Part shown: positions 13,138 through 25,300 of the stretch, one piece after another
How the letters are laid out: every line of letters starts with the position of its first letter
Position numbering within the stretch: the first letter of the stretch is position 1
Source: Xylaria sp. FL1777
Lineage: Eukaryota > Ascomycota > Sordariomycetes > Xylariales > Xylariaceae
NCBI GenBank assembly: GCA_022578965.1
Contig: MU400601.1
Span: 1-64,000 of the forward strand
Length of the DNA: 64,000 bases
Direction: 5' to 3'
Made by a program: the position numbers and the translations under genes
The notes under the pieces: generated by a model
What the model was told of the DNA's origin: nothing
Seen by the model: only the letters and a program-made list of their open reading frames with translations
Database searches by the model: none

Positions 13138-13631
13138 ACGCATCCCCTAATTGACTTGGCCACCCCATTGAATGGGCCACCTAGGCTTGGCGTACCGGCT
13201 TACCCACTAAGCATACAGGGGTACTTAATAGCCATTATGGTTTTCTTTGAATAACTTTACCAATATTAATCGTACAGCAATATAATTGGTGTTTTTGGAA
13301 TCCTTATGAAATAACGGATCTAATAGTATTTTTTATAATTTTATAACTATTTTTCCAACAGCGGTATAACAAACCACGCTAAATTTTAGCGTGGTTTTTC
13401 ACACAGCCCTTAATAAAATAGCTACAAAATTACAGAAAATACCATTAGATTCGTCTTTAAGTTAGAATTCCAAAAATACCAATTATATGGCTGTACGATT
13501 AGTATTGGTGAAGTTATTGAAAGAAAACCATAATGGCTATTAAGTACCCCGCTATAGAAATTTGGTGTGGGTGGTACGCCAAGGCTAAGTGGCCCATTCA
13601 ATGGGGTGGCCAAGTCAATTGGGGGATGCGT
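13138..13631. mobile_element. 494-bp fold-back MITE, not RIP-mutated
   Basis: The element is one long inverted repeat. The left arm (13138 to about 13371) is the reverse complement of the right arm (about 13400-13631) with scattered mismatches, folding around a near-perfect palindrome at 13372-13399 (AAACCACGCT arms). The termini are ACGCATCCCC and GGGGATGCGT, flanked by TA on both sides, as in Tc1/mariner-type insertions. Base composition is ordinary, unlike the surrounding AT-rich DNA, so it arrived after or escaped RIP. Confidence 0.85.
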
Positions 13632-13633
13632 TA

Positions 13634-14402
13634 TGTTATATTTTTACTTTTTAAACTTTTAAATTATTTATATGTTTTAAATTATTTTTAAAAATTTCAT
13701 TTTATGTGTTTATTTATAGCTAACTAAAGCGCTTAAAATTATAAAGTATATAATTAACCCTTTTTAAAAAAAACTAATTATATTAAGCTATTATGTTTTT
13801 TTTTTCCTTTATTTTTAATTTTTAATTTTATTGTTTTACTTTGTTTTATTTATTATAACATTAACATAAAGTTTTCTTTTTTATTACTTCGTAATGCAAA
13901 AAACCTTTAGCTATATTGCAACGTTAAAAGTAAGCTAAATTAGCTTTAACTTTAGGTATTTACTACCTAATTTACTAGTAGACCCCCTAAGGATAAAGCA
14001 GACTTTGCTCAACATCTAGAATACACACTTCTGAACCTCTAATAGACTAGCTCGCCTATTCTGACAGAACATGGCTAGCTAAGCTGCCATGGTCAAGACC
14101 TTTTATCTTCACCCATGGTGGGATGTGGGTGAGGTCCATAGGTCATAGGTCATGTGACTGGGCCACCACCAACTGCCATAATACTATAATACAATAACCA
14201 ATACAATAACCAGACCAATACCAATACCATAGCCATAGCCATAGCCAATACAATAGTAGCCGTACGGCTAGGAGCCGTAACTGACCGTAATCTCATGGGT
14301 CATACCTCTTGTGATCTCATCTCGCCGACCAAGGTAGTGTTTATTAATAACGTAAGCTGAACAGTATTTTGTTCTTCCTTGGAATGACCTTATGCTCATT
14401 TG
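13634..14402. other. AT-rich to GC-balanced transition and simple repeats
   Basis: Composition changes sharply at about 13,980 from A/T-rich to balanced. At about 14175-14270 there is a degenerate minisatellite of ACCAATA/ATAGCC units. No gene is seen. Confidence 0.6.
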
Positions 14403-15053
14403 TTAGTTGAGGAGCGTTCCCTTCGTAATACCGTGATTGATAGTTGTAGGAGGAACAAACCAATTGCCGTAGCCATTCGCTATGGCGACCTGACAGGGAT
14501 ACTCTCCAATACTAGTGAACTTAAAAAACTCGAAATCAGCAATTGCCGTGTTTTCAGGATTTGTCATCCATGCTGTCATGGTAGAGATGAAGCCCTTTTG
14601 GGAAGGGTACCTGGTTGTTCGCGACAAAACAGTACTACTAATATGACCGGTCTCTATGTTTAGACAGATACTGGTATCAATGCTGTTCCACCCGCGGCAA
14701 TATATCAAGTGTTCGTCTTTCAAGTCTTGATGAATTGAGTTATGACATGCTGGGCACCTCACAAATGGGCACTCATGTTTTTCGTCGAGACTAGTTGTCC
14801 TGCCGCAGCGGGAACGGCGCGTTCGAGAGCACATCTTTAGATATGTGTCTATCCCTTCCTTGCTACGGTGAATCAAGCATTGCGGGCAGACGTGAATTTT
14901 GCATACCGCTTCATGTTTTAAAATATCGTCGTATGTTCCATGGCTCGCGCACTTACTGCACCTCGCCGGCAGTGCTTTGGCACATTTGGCGGAAGCACCT
15001 GAAATACTCGCAGACCTTATAATGCTGAGTAAGGTTAGGGAAACTGTTGGACG
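14403..15053 (-). pseudogene. Cys-rich (zinc-finger-like) protein fragment with DFEF motif
   Basis: One open frame on the minus strand runs from about 15053 to a stop at 14403. An ATG exists only at 14876, and the conserved-looking part starts upstream of it. Three C-x2-C...H-x3-C-type clusters occur: CSKC...HEAVC, CPQC...C and CPAC...HLIYC. Then comes ADFEFF, followed by a hydrophobic IAN strand, which resembles motif I of DEDD-type exonucleases or RNase H-like folds. Neither a clean start nor the later acidic motifs are present. It sits at the edge of the AT-rich block. It is either a truncated gene or one exon of a gene I could not complete, and function is unknown. Confidence 0.4.
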
Positions 15054-15571
15054 GTGTCACATGACAGGGAGGTCCTAACCCTGGTCACCTGACCCACACA
15101 CCTGTATATATTGGTACACAGTAGGCACAGTATATGGGATCTTTTAAAACCTCTATAACTATAAGAATTATTAGCACCACTATTCCAGACGGTATCCCTT
15201 TTTAGGGCCAGCTGGTGTGAGATCACGATTCGGGCCTTGTTGCAGCGAGGGAGGCAGTATCACGTGAATCTGGAGTGGCGGTGGGCCGGTGTCGGAGCAC
15301 CATCTATTGCAGACTAGTTAGACCCGGAGGGAGCCCCTAGGCGATCTCTTCTCTTTTACTACCTACCTAGGTACACTCAATGAAGGTCGGACCACTCAGC
15401 AGCTTGGTCTCACTCCCTACGGGTATCACTACCTAGCTGAAAATTGTGCAGGGTAAAAAATCTGACGGGCCACCTATCACCTCTTCCGCCTCAACTAACT
15501 TGATTCTTGAATGGCAGCGAATTCGATTCGATCGCAACACACGATACTCGCACAGTCGCACCTAGCCCATC
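15054..15571. promoter_or_regulatory. Intergenic region upstream of argininosuccinate lyase
   Basis: About 520 bp without coding signal, presumed to hold the promoter of the lyase gene. No specific regulatory site is identified with confidence. Confidence 0.3.
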
Positions 15572-17409
15572 ATGGCTACTAACCAGGCGAATGCTCCCGC
15601 GGCGGGTATGCTCTGGGGTGGGCGCTTTACAGGTGGGTAGCTCTCCGCGACCGCCAGGCTTCGGGTGCAATATAATTACAAACTAACCTCACGGATAATA
15701 GGCGGTATAGATCCCCTCATGCACCAGTATAACGCGAGTATCTCGTATGACAAGCTCCTATATAAGGAAGACATCCTTGGCAGTATTGCCTTTGCCCGCG
15801 CCAATGCAAAGTCTGGCATCATTTCCGATGACGAGTTTGCCGAAATTGAGCGAGGTCTCCGCGAGGTTTTGAAGGAGTGGGATACAGATACCTTCGCCAT
15901 AATGCCCAACGATGAGGATGTGAGGCGCCACCCACACCTCTTGTACACCTCTTGATCTACTCACCTTGTTCAACGCGACTTAGCTTAGGCAAGGCGGCTA
16001 ATGTAATGAGAGCACAGATTCATACTGCCAATGAGCGTCGGCTTGGGGAAATCATCAGCAAGGATATCGCAGGCAAGCTACATACTGGCCGCAGCCGAAA
16101 TGAGCAGTGTGTCTGTGATATGCGCATGTGGCTGCGCGAGCGGATACATGAGATCGACAACCACCTGGTTGCCTTCCTTCAGGTCGTTATCGCACGTGCC
16201 GAGGCTGACATGTAAGTCCAGCATCCCCTGCTTAATCAGGAATCACCTTTCTGACCTGGAAAGCGACTATATTATGCCTGGATATACCCACCTGCAACGC
16301 GCCATGGCTGTAAGGTTTAGCGCCTGGCTCTTGTCATTTGGCTTTGCCTTTGCAAGTGACTTGGAGCGTCTGCGGGAGACCTTCAAACGTGTCAATAAGA
16401 GGTAGGCAGATCTGTGTATAGCAGTGTGTACGCTCTGATCTTACTAACATGGGACACCTTAGCCCACTTGGTTGTGGCGCTCTTGCCGGAAATGCCTTCA
16501 ACATTGATCGCGATATGATGGCTAAGGAGCTCGGCTTTGATGGTATACTCTGGAACTCCATGGGAGCTGTGTCTAGTAGGGATTTCGTTACCGAGTTCCT
16601 ACAATGGGGTAGTATGTTCATGGGGCATATCTCAAACTGGAGTCAGGACTTGATCCAATGGTGCTCGTCTGAGTTTGGCTTTATCACTATTGCTGACTCG
16701 TATGCTACTGGCTCCTCATTGATGCCTCAGGCAAGTACTTCCCGTGCTCTTTATTTCCCCTTTTGGAATCTTCAGGAGCTGTTTGCTACCTGAAGCGGTT
16801 CTCTGCATGAGCTCACTCCTGAGACAATGGCTTATGGCTCTTGAGATATCTGAAATTGGTAGAATATGACTAACAAACTCACAGAAAAAAAATCCAGATG
16901 GGCTTGAACTTCTTCGTGGCAAATCAGGGCGCTGTTTTGGTCAACTCGCTGGCTTCATGATGACAAACAAGGCGTTAACGTCTACATACAACAAAGATCT
17001 CCAAGAGAGCTGGGAACCTATGCTGGATCATGTCAAAACTATCTCTGATAGTATACAGATCGCAAATGGTATCCTTTCTACACTTACGATTCGACCGGAG
17101 CGGATGCTAGCTGCACTAGATCCAACCCTTCTCGCAACAGACCTTGCTGACTTCCTGGTTAGAAAAGGTGTGCCTTTTCGCGAAACACATCATATTTCAG
17201 GACGAGTAGTTGCAAAAAGTGAGGAGTTAGGAATTCCAATGAATACACTCTCACTTGAACAACTAAAAGCTATTGATAATCGATTCACAGATGATGTTAT
17301 GGATATTTTTAACTATGAGACAAGTGTTGAATCGAGATCAGCTAAAGGTGGTACGAGTCGATCAAGTGTTCTAGAGCAGATCAAGGTCCTTAAGGCTATA
17401 GTAAGTTAG
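15572..17409 (+). CDS. ARG4: Argininosuccinate lyase
   Basis: It cleaves argininosuccinate to arginine and fumarate, the last step of arginine synthesis. Six exons: 15572-15632, 15702-15919, 16018-16211, 16264-16401, 16463-16730 and 16885-17409, giving 467 aa, the usual family size. Conserved blocks in order are LWGGRFTG, NDEDIHTANERRLGE, HTGRSRN, GYTHLQRA, the GSSLMPQKKNP signature and STYNKDLQE. The start at 15572 gives a short N-terminus before LWGGRF. The fifth intron (16731-16884) has a GC donor and splits the signature between PQ and KKNP. The block after GRSRN reads EQ where most relatives have DQ. The family assignment is firm. Confidence 0.95.
16731..16884 (+). other. GC-AG intron in argininosuccinate lyase
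   Basis: The exon ends CCTCAG and the intron begins GCAAGT, the strong consensus of GC-type donors. It has a GACTAAC branch site at 16868-16874 and ends ACAG. Joining restores PQKKNP, the catalytic signature. No GT donor nearby keeps the frame. Confidence 0.85.
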
Positions 17410-18774
17410 GTATTTAATATTATAGTCACTGTTGCTACGGTTTCAAGTATATCATCTGCAGTTAAGCTCTCGCCGCGCGCGGCATAGGCGGCGGGGGTCA
17501 TGGCGCCCATCAAGGCCTGGCTTCTGGCGGGAAAGGATAGACCCCTACGATGGTATCCGATAGCAGAGACCGAGCACAGCAGGGAGCTTTTCTACCGGGG
17601 AGCAAGGCTAGCAAGACGAAGAAGTCCAGCTTCGGGAAGAGCTGGGGCAGGTTCTACGAAACTGGCACTTTGGAATGGATCGTCGTTTCCTACTGGGCAT
17701 GGGTCATGTTCGTAAACACGGCATCCTGTTTGCAAGAATCAGTAGTGTATTGTGAGTTGTTCATGATATCTGACTTGTCTATCTTAATAAACCGGCCGTA
17801 GGGCGCCATGTATTCCCACGAGGCTCGCAGGCTGTCTCCGGACAACGAGTTTAATACCACGTTGACACCGTATCTATTCCTTAAGCCACGGGTGCCCTTT
17901 TATAAACGACGTGTTACAGCTGTAGAAAATGCGATCAGGCGGAATGCCGTGTTCCCTAACTAAAAGCTGTTTTTTGCTGTCGAATCTAATAGCAGTAAAG
18001 ACCTCGTCGGCCTCGATTATTTGGGCGATCGAAATGGCGTATAAAGGCGAAACTGGCAGGATAGTGCTCAAGTCCTACGAGATTGTTCTTTTTGTAACAA
18101 TGCTAACGGTCGATTTTAACGAGTGAAAATAGCAAAACCCTCGTGATACCTACATTATACTAAAAATTAGAACATGTTCTGGGTTGCTATCGATAATATA
18201 AAAAGATTTATTAAGTGTGGCTTAAGTGTATAGCCCAAATAACGCATAGCTTAACTATTCACTAAAGTCTCTGTAAATAAAACTTTAACCGGAGGACCGG
18301 AAAGATTAAAGAGTACAATATAACTACAGAAGTGCTCTTGACATAACTACGTCGCTAGATCAATAGCGTTAAATCTGACACTATTCATGTGCTTCCTATG
18401 CCAAGGACACCCATGGATTGTCTACCTTCGGTCCTTCCACTATGATTATCCCCAACTCCATTGTTAACCTCTGTTGTCACCACTGATGCTAGCGGCTCCG
18501 GTTGGCTCTGTTGCCGTGTATTTATCTGCTAGGCAGCCTTATCATCTGAAAAGTCGATCTCTGTGTGTTAATCGGAAGAAATAGCGGCTCGGAAAGAGGA
18601 ACTCCATGGTTCAAATTTACTCACAATAGGTCTTACGCTTCTATCCTGTTAATTGAACGCGCGGTTCCAACCTCGATGACGCTATATAGTAAAGGCATGT
18701 GTAGAAAACCTCTCCTCCTATCTCGCTAGGTGAGGGAAAGAGAAGGAAATACCGAGGGGAAAAATTGAACAAGC
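17410..18774. other. Intergenic, possible gene relic
   Basis: Between the lyase and the regulator. A GC-rich patch at 17470-17720 has codon-like composition and open frames of up to 83 codons, but I recognise no family and no frame extends to a full gene. From about 18130 the sequence becomes AT-richer and shows nothing coding. Confidence 0.35.
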
Positions 18775-20939
18775 TCAAGGCAAGGTGAAAAAGTTATCGC
18801 TGCCAAAAGGGAGGCTCGGAAAGTCGGTAAGCACCCCTGTAATACCGTCACTATAAGTTGACCAGACATCTGGATTTGTCAAGCCAGCCCAAGACCATAA
18901 CGCGTCACTGTTGAGCTGAGATGGGTCCATTGTCACCTGTGTATCATTGCATTCAGTGTTCTTTTGCTTGTATGCGTCCGGCGGGGGTGTTGCATGGGTG
19001 TCCGGTTTCAGTATTTGGACTAAGCTGTCTACCTTCAGGCAGAGGGAGCGCGTCAGTGTCGCGGCTTTAGCGGCTACCGTGTTCTGGGGATCTGCTGCGC
19101 TGAATATGTCAAGTGCTAGCTGCGTATGGTGGCGGGCATCTGGGGCATAATCGCACAGGGGATACGCCATTAGGAAGCCGACCAGGGTAAGTAGAGCGTT
19201 CCACTGCCACTGATAAACCTCGCTGCATCCGTAGAGCATATCTGTAGCTGACATGGTGCGATGCACCAAGTCGATTGTAGCCATAGCATGATTGAGCGCA
19301 GTGGTTGCATGGGCATCAGCCTGTGGGCTGCGCTGTGGGATCAAAGAGCCGCTAGGGAAGCAAATCTTCATGGATACAGAGTCAGTGGTTGAACAGATAA
19401 GCTTGGGTGCTGGCAGAGACGGGTGACACGTGTCCATGAAGGGAAATAGGTGCTCTATCATTGCTACCTATGAGAGAGTCAAACACTTACAAATGATCTG
19501 TGCAAGCCAATGATTTCTTCGTAGTACTGTAACTCTAGGAGCAGCCCATGAAGAAGCTGTGATGGGCTGGTATCGGTGACTGCATGCATCCAATCGGCAC
19601 TCCGCTTGTGCTCTACATGTAGAGGACGCTGGATAATCGAGCGTAGTTCCTGATCCCGCCACTCCCGAAGTTGAGCAAGTTTCGTGGACAGCAAAGTGGC
19701 ATGGGACTCGATATCTGCAAAACGATCGTCGTTGGACGGTAGTCGGTGGCGGGAGCATGCGTCAATGACGGCCAATGCGATCCAGGTAAGACGAACTGAC
19801 TGGCTGTGATAGACAAAGGCGTCGAGGGGCGGCAGGGCGCAGCTTATATCAGCAGGCCGTATACCGACAGGGCGCCCGAGGAGTCGAGCACAACGGAAAT
19901 CGAGGTGTACTATGGTCCACCACACGCGATAAGCCGACGGAGCATCCGGGTCCGCATCCGGCAACCCGTGGTGCAGGTTCAAGATGTGACCGGCACGCGT
20001 GGCCAGACCAATCATGTTGTAGGCGCCCTGGTATTCGCCAACATCCAGCAGATAGAGGGCCATGAGGATGTAACAGCGCACGTGTTTCAGCGACGGCTTC
20101 GCGAAAGCGTCAAACCGGGTAGTTAATGCATAGCAACGACGAAGATAGGCAAGAGAACAATCTCCATGCCCCAGATGCAGACCAAGTAACCGACGGTTCA
20201 GCCCGGCGCTATGCAGACGAAGCAGGCTCAATGCCAGGATGCCGTCTATCAATGACGAGCCTCGTTGCTCGAGGCCATCGTGGGACCATAATGTGGGGTA
20301 GAGGGCCTCGACATGCGGACGGCTGAGGATGGGTGCAAGTGCGTGCCATCTCTGCCAATACAGATCCAGCAGCTGCAGAGCCTGAGGTCTGGAGAGCTTT
20401 GTCTGAGCTTCTCTGTCGTCAGTCGCATTGAAGGTCAGGGGGCGGGCCAGGGGGCCATACGACGGCGGAGAACCATCGGGAAGATCAGGAGACAAGTGTG
20501 AGATAGAGGAGCAGAAGGCGTTAATCTTGGACATGAATCCCACAGTTGAGTCCATCCCCTCCAGCCTAGACACCGGCGTTGCAGAACCCGACAGGGCAGC
20601 AGTAACAGCAGTAGCAGCAGTAGCAGCAGTAACAACAGCAGTAGCAACAGAGGAAGCCGGCGTCGATGGAGACCGAACCGTAGAACCACCCGTGGAGGTA
20701 CCCGTGGAGGCACCCGTGGAGGAGTCGACAGAGGCCGCCGTCTCCATGGGTCGATTGATGGAAGGCGAAAGTACACATGCGACATTGTTGGCGACGCACC
20801 TAGCACAGGGCGTTTCGGCGTCGCATCGCACTCGATGCTTGCGGCAATAGTCGCAGGCACGGGTGACTTTATGACGCTTAGGGTTCCGTTGCAGCGTTGC
20901 ACCCCCCGAGGGTGAACCAGAGGTGAAGGTGTAAAACAT
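18775..20939 (-). CDS. Zn(II)2Cys6 fungal transcription factor
   Basis: Nuclear DNA-binding regulator. The N-terminal Zn2Cys6 cluster is complete (Cys29, 32, 39, 45, 48, 55; spacing 2-6-5-2-6) and is preceded by a basic KRHK stretch. A Ser/Thr/Ala/Gly-rich linker at about 65-125 is encoded by trinucleotide repeats. The middle homology region follows at about 185-370 (LYWQRWH, LLDVGEYQGAYNMIGLATRAG, RVWWTIVHLD), as in the Fungal_trans family. Exon 1 is 20939-19491. I favour an 89-nt intron 19490-19402 with exon 2 at 19401-18775 (691 aa). A 23-nt intron (19490-19468) would also keep the frame. It is divergent from the PDR transporter, so it may regulate it (inference). Target not known. Confidence 0.85.
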
Positions 20940-22392
20940 CGTCTATCCCACTCTGGTTGTGGTGGAGGTGAGGGGACCTATAAGATGATCCTGGTCAATC
21001 CGGCAATCTGCTGTACTCTGTTCCAGTGTATCTCAATTCAAGAGGCAGAGAAAAAGCCGACACTCCTACCACTGTGTACAGCACAATTGCGATTTACTGA
21101 GGAAAAAAGCCTCTAAAGAGCAGAGACACTTACTCGGTTAACCATCTGAAGCAAGCTTAAAGCTGAAAATAAAAAAGCAAGTTAATTATTTAAGGTTAAG
21201 TTATATTTTAGTGGGACTCTTAGATAATTAGCCCAATAGACAACTGCTTGACAGATGTCTCATTCCTCTACCTCTATGATCTGCTTGACACTTCTTAATG
21301 CTTCCCGGGGCGCAACCAACTTTGCTGAATGCACGCTTCAAAAAAATAGCCAACGAACACCAGCCCACGAACACTCATGGGCGAAATCGTAGTACAGAGG
21401 TGCGGGCCAAAATTGACCACCATCCTTGGCAATAGCGTATAGTGCAAATAAAATAAACTATATGTATACACTATTGCCAAGGATATCGGTCAATTTTGGC
21501 CGCGACCTGCGTAGCTATCTCTGTACCTCTTCATACCAGTTTGCCTATCGGCCTCACGTGTTGAAAGGAAGAGTCAGGGGAGCATACAGCTCTAATCTCT
21601 CTTTAACTAAAACCAAGATAATAAGTACGACTCGATGACAACGTTTTGGTGCACACATCCGGGTTGTTCAGGCGTGGATTTAATGTGGCGCAATCAACCC
21701 AGCTGATAACTTCGTCCCGGGAGGGTGAAGAATCTCTGTCTAACATCATAGCTACCTTACTATATCCATGGAATCGGTACTGGTACGGTTTCTAATCAAG
21801 CCCTATAGCAATGCAATGATGTAATGTGAAACCCATCATAGCGCAAGGACATCTAGATAGCCTGCCTAAGAGGTAAAGAAACAGTAACAGTATTGGTCAG
21901 CTAATTCCAGGCCGAATGTGGATTGTCTCCTTTGGGTTAGCTTCCGGTCACAATAGTCACCATGAACGACTTCCGAAGGAAGCTAGCTTTTCCTAGTAAG
22001 TGTCAAAGACGGAATTATCGCCATATTAGGAAATATACTCGTGAGTCGACATCATGAGCAAGCATAACGACCCATAGCACAGGTCAGAGTGAGCTCGGAA
22101 TCAAACCAAGGATGCCTGGCAGGAGATAATTTAAGCCGTAGATTGATAATTCAATGAATTTTGACCAAAGTAGCACCGATCTTCATGCGTGTCTTAGTCC
22201 TATTTTAAACTGGTCCAAAGAAATATTCGTTGTTCAGCTATATATTCATCTATATTGTAGTTTAAATGTATCAGCCTTACCTTCGACGCTTTCAAGACCA
22301 TCCATAACCTCCAACCAGCACTGAGTTTCCGTATCAACGCTAGAAGCATTACGGTGGAGCAAACACGATTTCGGTTACTATCTGTTGCCACG
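20940..22392. promoter_or_regulatory. Divergent intergenic region between regulator and ABC transporter
   Basis: A 1.45-kb head-to-head spacer that should contain both promoters. It includes the hairpin-forming repeat at 21405-21501. No binding site can be named with confidence. Confidence 0.4.
21405..21501. repeat. Hairpin repeat, dispersed family
   Basis: A 31-base left arm (21405-21435) is the near-perfect reverse complement of the right arm (21471-21501), around a 35-nt AT-rich loop. The arm core TTGCCAAGGAT...CAATTTTGGCC recurs at 58424-58451. Probably the facing terminal repeats of a deleted DNA transposon. Confidence 0.65.
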
Positions 22393-25300
22393 ATGCCCCT
22401 CGAGTCTCTTGATTCACATGAGGGAGACCTTGCCATAGACGAGAAGAATGAGATTAAGGCATTAGTTACGGCCTTTGTCAAGAATTCACCAATAGATGGC
22501 TTGACTCGACATGATGTAGTCTTCCGTGACTTGACAGTTCGGGGAGCCGGAATAGGTGTAAAGTTTATCTTTCCTTTCCTTTCTCCCCCCTCCCCCCCTT
22601 CTTCAATGTTGCTGCCATGGGCAATCAATCCCACTGACTTACTCGTAACAGCATCAGAAAGCACCAACAGTGACTTCAACCTTACGGAACTACCACAAAA
22701 AGCTGAATCCTGCGACTTACCTGTCTAATAATCCAGGGCCGTCTAGGGTACTTCTACAACCAATGTCAGGTGTCTTGCGTGGTGGTGAGATGTTGATGGT
22801 CATCGGCAAACCTGGAAGCGGTTGCACAACATTTCTCAAAACGCTGGCAAATATGCGAGAAGAGTATGCTGACGTTGGCGGAGACGTCTGGTACGGGGGT
22901 GTCGGTGCCGAAGCAATCAAGGCTCGCCGACCTGGAGAGGTCGCCTTTGCTGGTAAGATAACGAGCTAAGCTCCATTGAAGCCGCAGCTATACTCATACG
23001 ATGGAAATTGTGTAGGAGAGGATGATGTGCATTTTCACAGCCTCTCGGTAGATACCACGCTGCGCTTCGCCCTGAACGCGCGTATGCCTACCAATCTACC
23101 CAACAGATCTCAACGTCTGCAGCAAGACCTAGAGACGATTCTAAAGCTGTTTGGACTTTCACACGTGGCCAATGTGGCCGTGGGAAACGACTATGTGCGT
23201 GGAGTGAGTGGCGGCCAGAGGCACCGCGTGACACTGGCGGAGGCTTTTTGCACCCGAGCAGGGTATGAGATATCTATGAGCGCGAGACATATAACCTCAC
23301 TAATGGTCGCGTACAGTGTTTTATGTTTTGACAACCCTACCCGTGGTTTGGATTCGTCGACGGCAATTCGTGTTGCGAAGATGCTCCAGGAGTATACAAC
23401 GCAAAGCCAGTGCTGTACCGTCATGTCTCTTTACCAGGCGAGCAACGATATTGCCAACTGCTTCGATAAGGTTCTTGTGCTTAACGAGGGCCGTGTGGCT
23501 TATTTCGGACCGACAAGCGAATCCAAATCGTACTTCGAGAAGATGGGATTTGAATGCCCGCCGCAAACATCGCTGACTGATTTCCTCACATCCATGTCGG
23601 GGGACCCCGATTCACGCCATGTTGGACTTAAGCAGTCTGGGCCGCCAGTGCCCATCACTGCGCACGATTTTGAGGTGCGGTTCCGAGACAGCGAATACCA
23701 CGCAAAGCAGACTATCGCAGCATCAGAGGTCGAGGAGTCACCAGCCCCTACACCCCTGAGTTACCAGTTGCCACTATACAGGCAGATATATGAGTGCACA
23801 ATACGCCATTACCGCATACATTTCACGGATAGGAGCACCTGGGTAGGTGAGGCGGCCGGCACCATTGTACAGGCATTAGTGCTGGGAACCCTGTTCCGTG
23901 ACCAGAAGGCAGTGACGCAAGGCATTTACACGCGTTCCTCGGCCCTGTTCTTCTGTGTCCTTATCATGTGCCTCCAGGCGACAGCAGAGTTCGGCAACAC
24001 CTTCGCCCAGCGCCCCATCCTGCTCAAGCAACGGGATCTGTGCTTTTGCAGGCCTGGGGCATACGGCCTGGGGCAGATTCTGGCAGATATACCGTGGAAA
24101 GCCATCTTTATCATTTACAATCTGCCTATCTACTTCCTTGTAAACTTCAAGCGAGAAGCTGGGGCATTCTTCATCTGGTACTTTGTTAATTACGTCGCTC
24201 TAGTCTCCATGGGGGTCGTGTTCCGCACCATCGCAGTGTTTACCACATCCCAGACCCGAGCAGTGCTGCCGGTAGGGATCTTGATGAATTCACTGATCAT
24301 ATACACGGGATTCTACATCAATCCACCTAGTATGAAGGCATGGCTTGGCTGGTTTCGATATCTAAACGTACGAGACTATCCACATTAGGATCTAACTACA
24401 AACACTAACTCTACTGTGTTAGCCCATGTATTATGCGTTTGAATCCGTCATGCTAAACGAGTTTGGCTCAAGCGAATACCAGTGCAGCTTACTTGACACA
24501 GTCCCTAGGGGCACAGTCTACACCGACCCGGCATTCCAAACTTGCGCTATACAGAGCTCAGTTGCTGGCGACTTGGTCATTTCTGGACGACAGTATCTCG
24601 AGACAGTTTACCGTTTCTTTCAGAGCAATTTGTGGCGAGATGTCGGGATCAACGCTGCTTTCTGGGCATTCTTTTCTATCCTCGTTGCGTAAGTTAAAAG
24701 CTAGGGCCTAGAGTCAAGGTAATCTTCAGCTAAATCATCGAAGCATTGGCATGGAGCGATTCAAAACCCCGGCGGGCCGCATGTCTACTATCTTCTATAG
24801 CACAAGTGCAGTAGAGAAGGGAGCAATAGCAGCCTCGACTTCAGCCTCGGACGAAGAGAAGTCAGCAGTCCCGGATTCAGACATCAGTAATGCCATGGTC
24901 CAAGGCACCCAAGCTGTAGGCAACGACACGATCCAATCATCGAAGCGCCGATTTGCATGGAAAGATATCTCGCTAGATATCCAGGTAGGCGGGGAGCACC
25001 GTCGGCTGCTTGATGGTGTCTCTGGTGAGCCTGTTTCCCCGAGTTGAAATTGAGTTTTAAGCTAAGTGTGGTCATAGGGTGGCTCGAACCTGGTGGCATG
25101 ACAGCCCTGATGGGTGTTTCGGGTGCTGGAAAGGTACGTTTGACAATGTGACGGCCACAGGGATCGCACCTCGCTAACCACAGACGTGTGAAAGACGACG
25201 CTGTTAGACACTTTAGCCCAGAGAACCTCTATTGGAGTCGTCTCCGGTGGGCTTTACCTGGACAACCAACCCCTCCCACGATCGATGAACCGACGGTCGG

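Noticed and set aside
13422..13613. Open frame of 63 codons on the minus strand
   Set aside because: It is simply the right arm of the fold-back MITE read through.
1..13980. CRISPR array, tRNA or rRNA genes in the repeat block or elsewhere
   Set aside because: No regularly spaced repeats with spacers, no cloverleaf with TTCRA arm and no rRNA-like sequence were seen.
20428..20850. Plus-strand open frame of 140 codons opposite the Zn2Cys6 gene
   Set aside because: Antisense shadow caused by the trinucleotide-repeat linker of the real gene.
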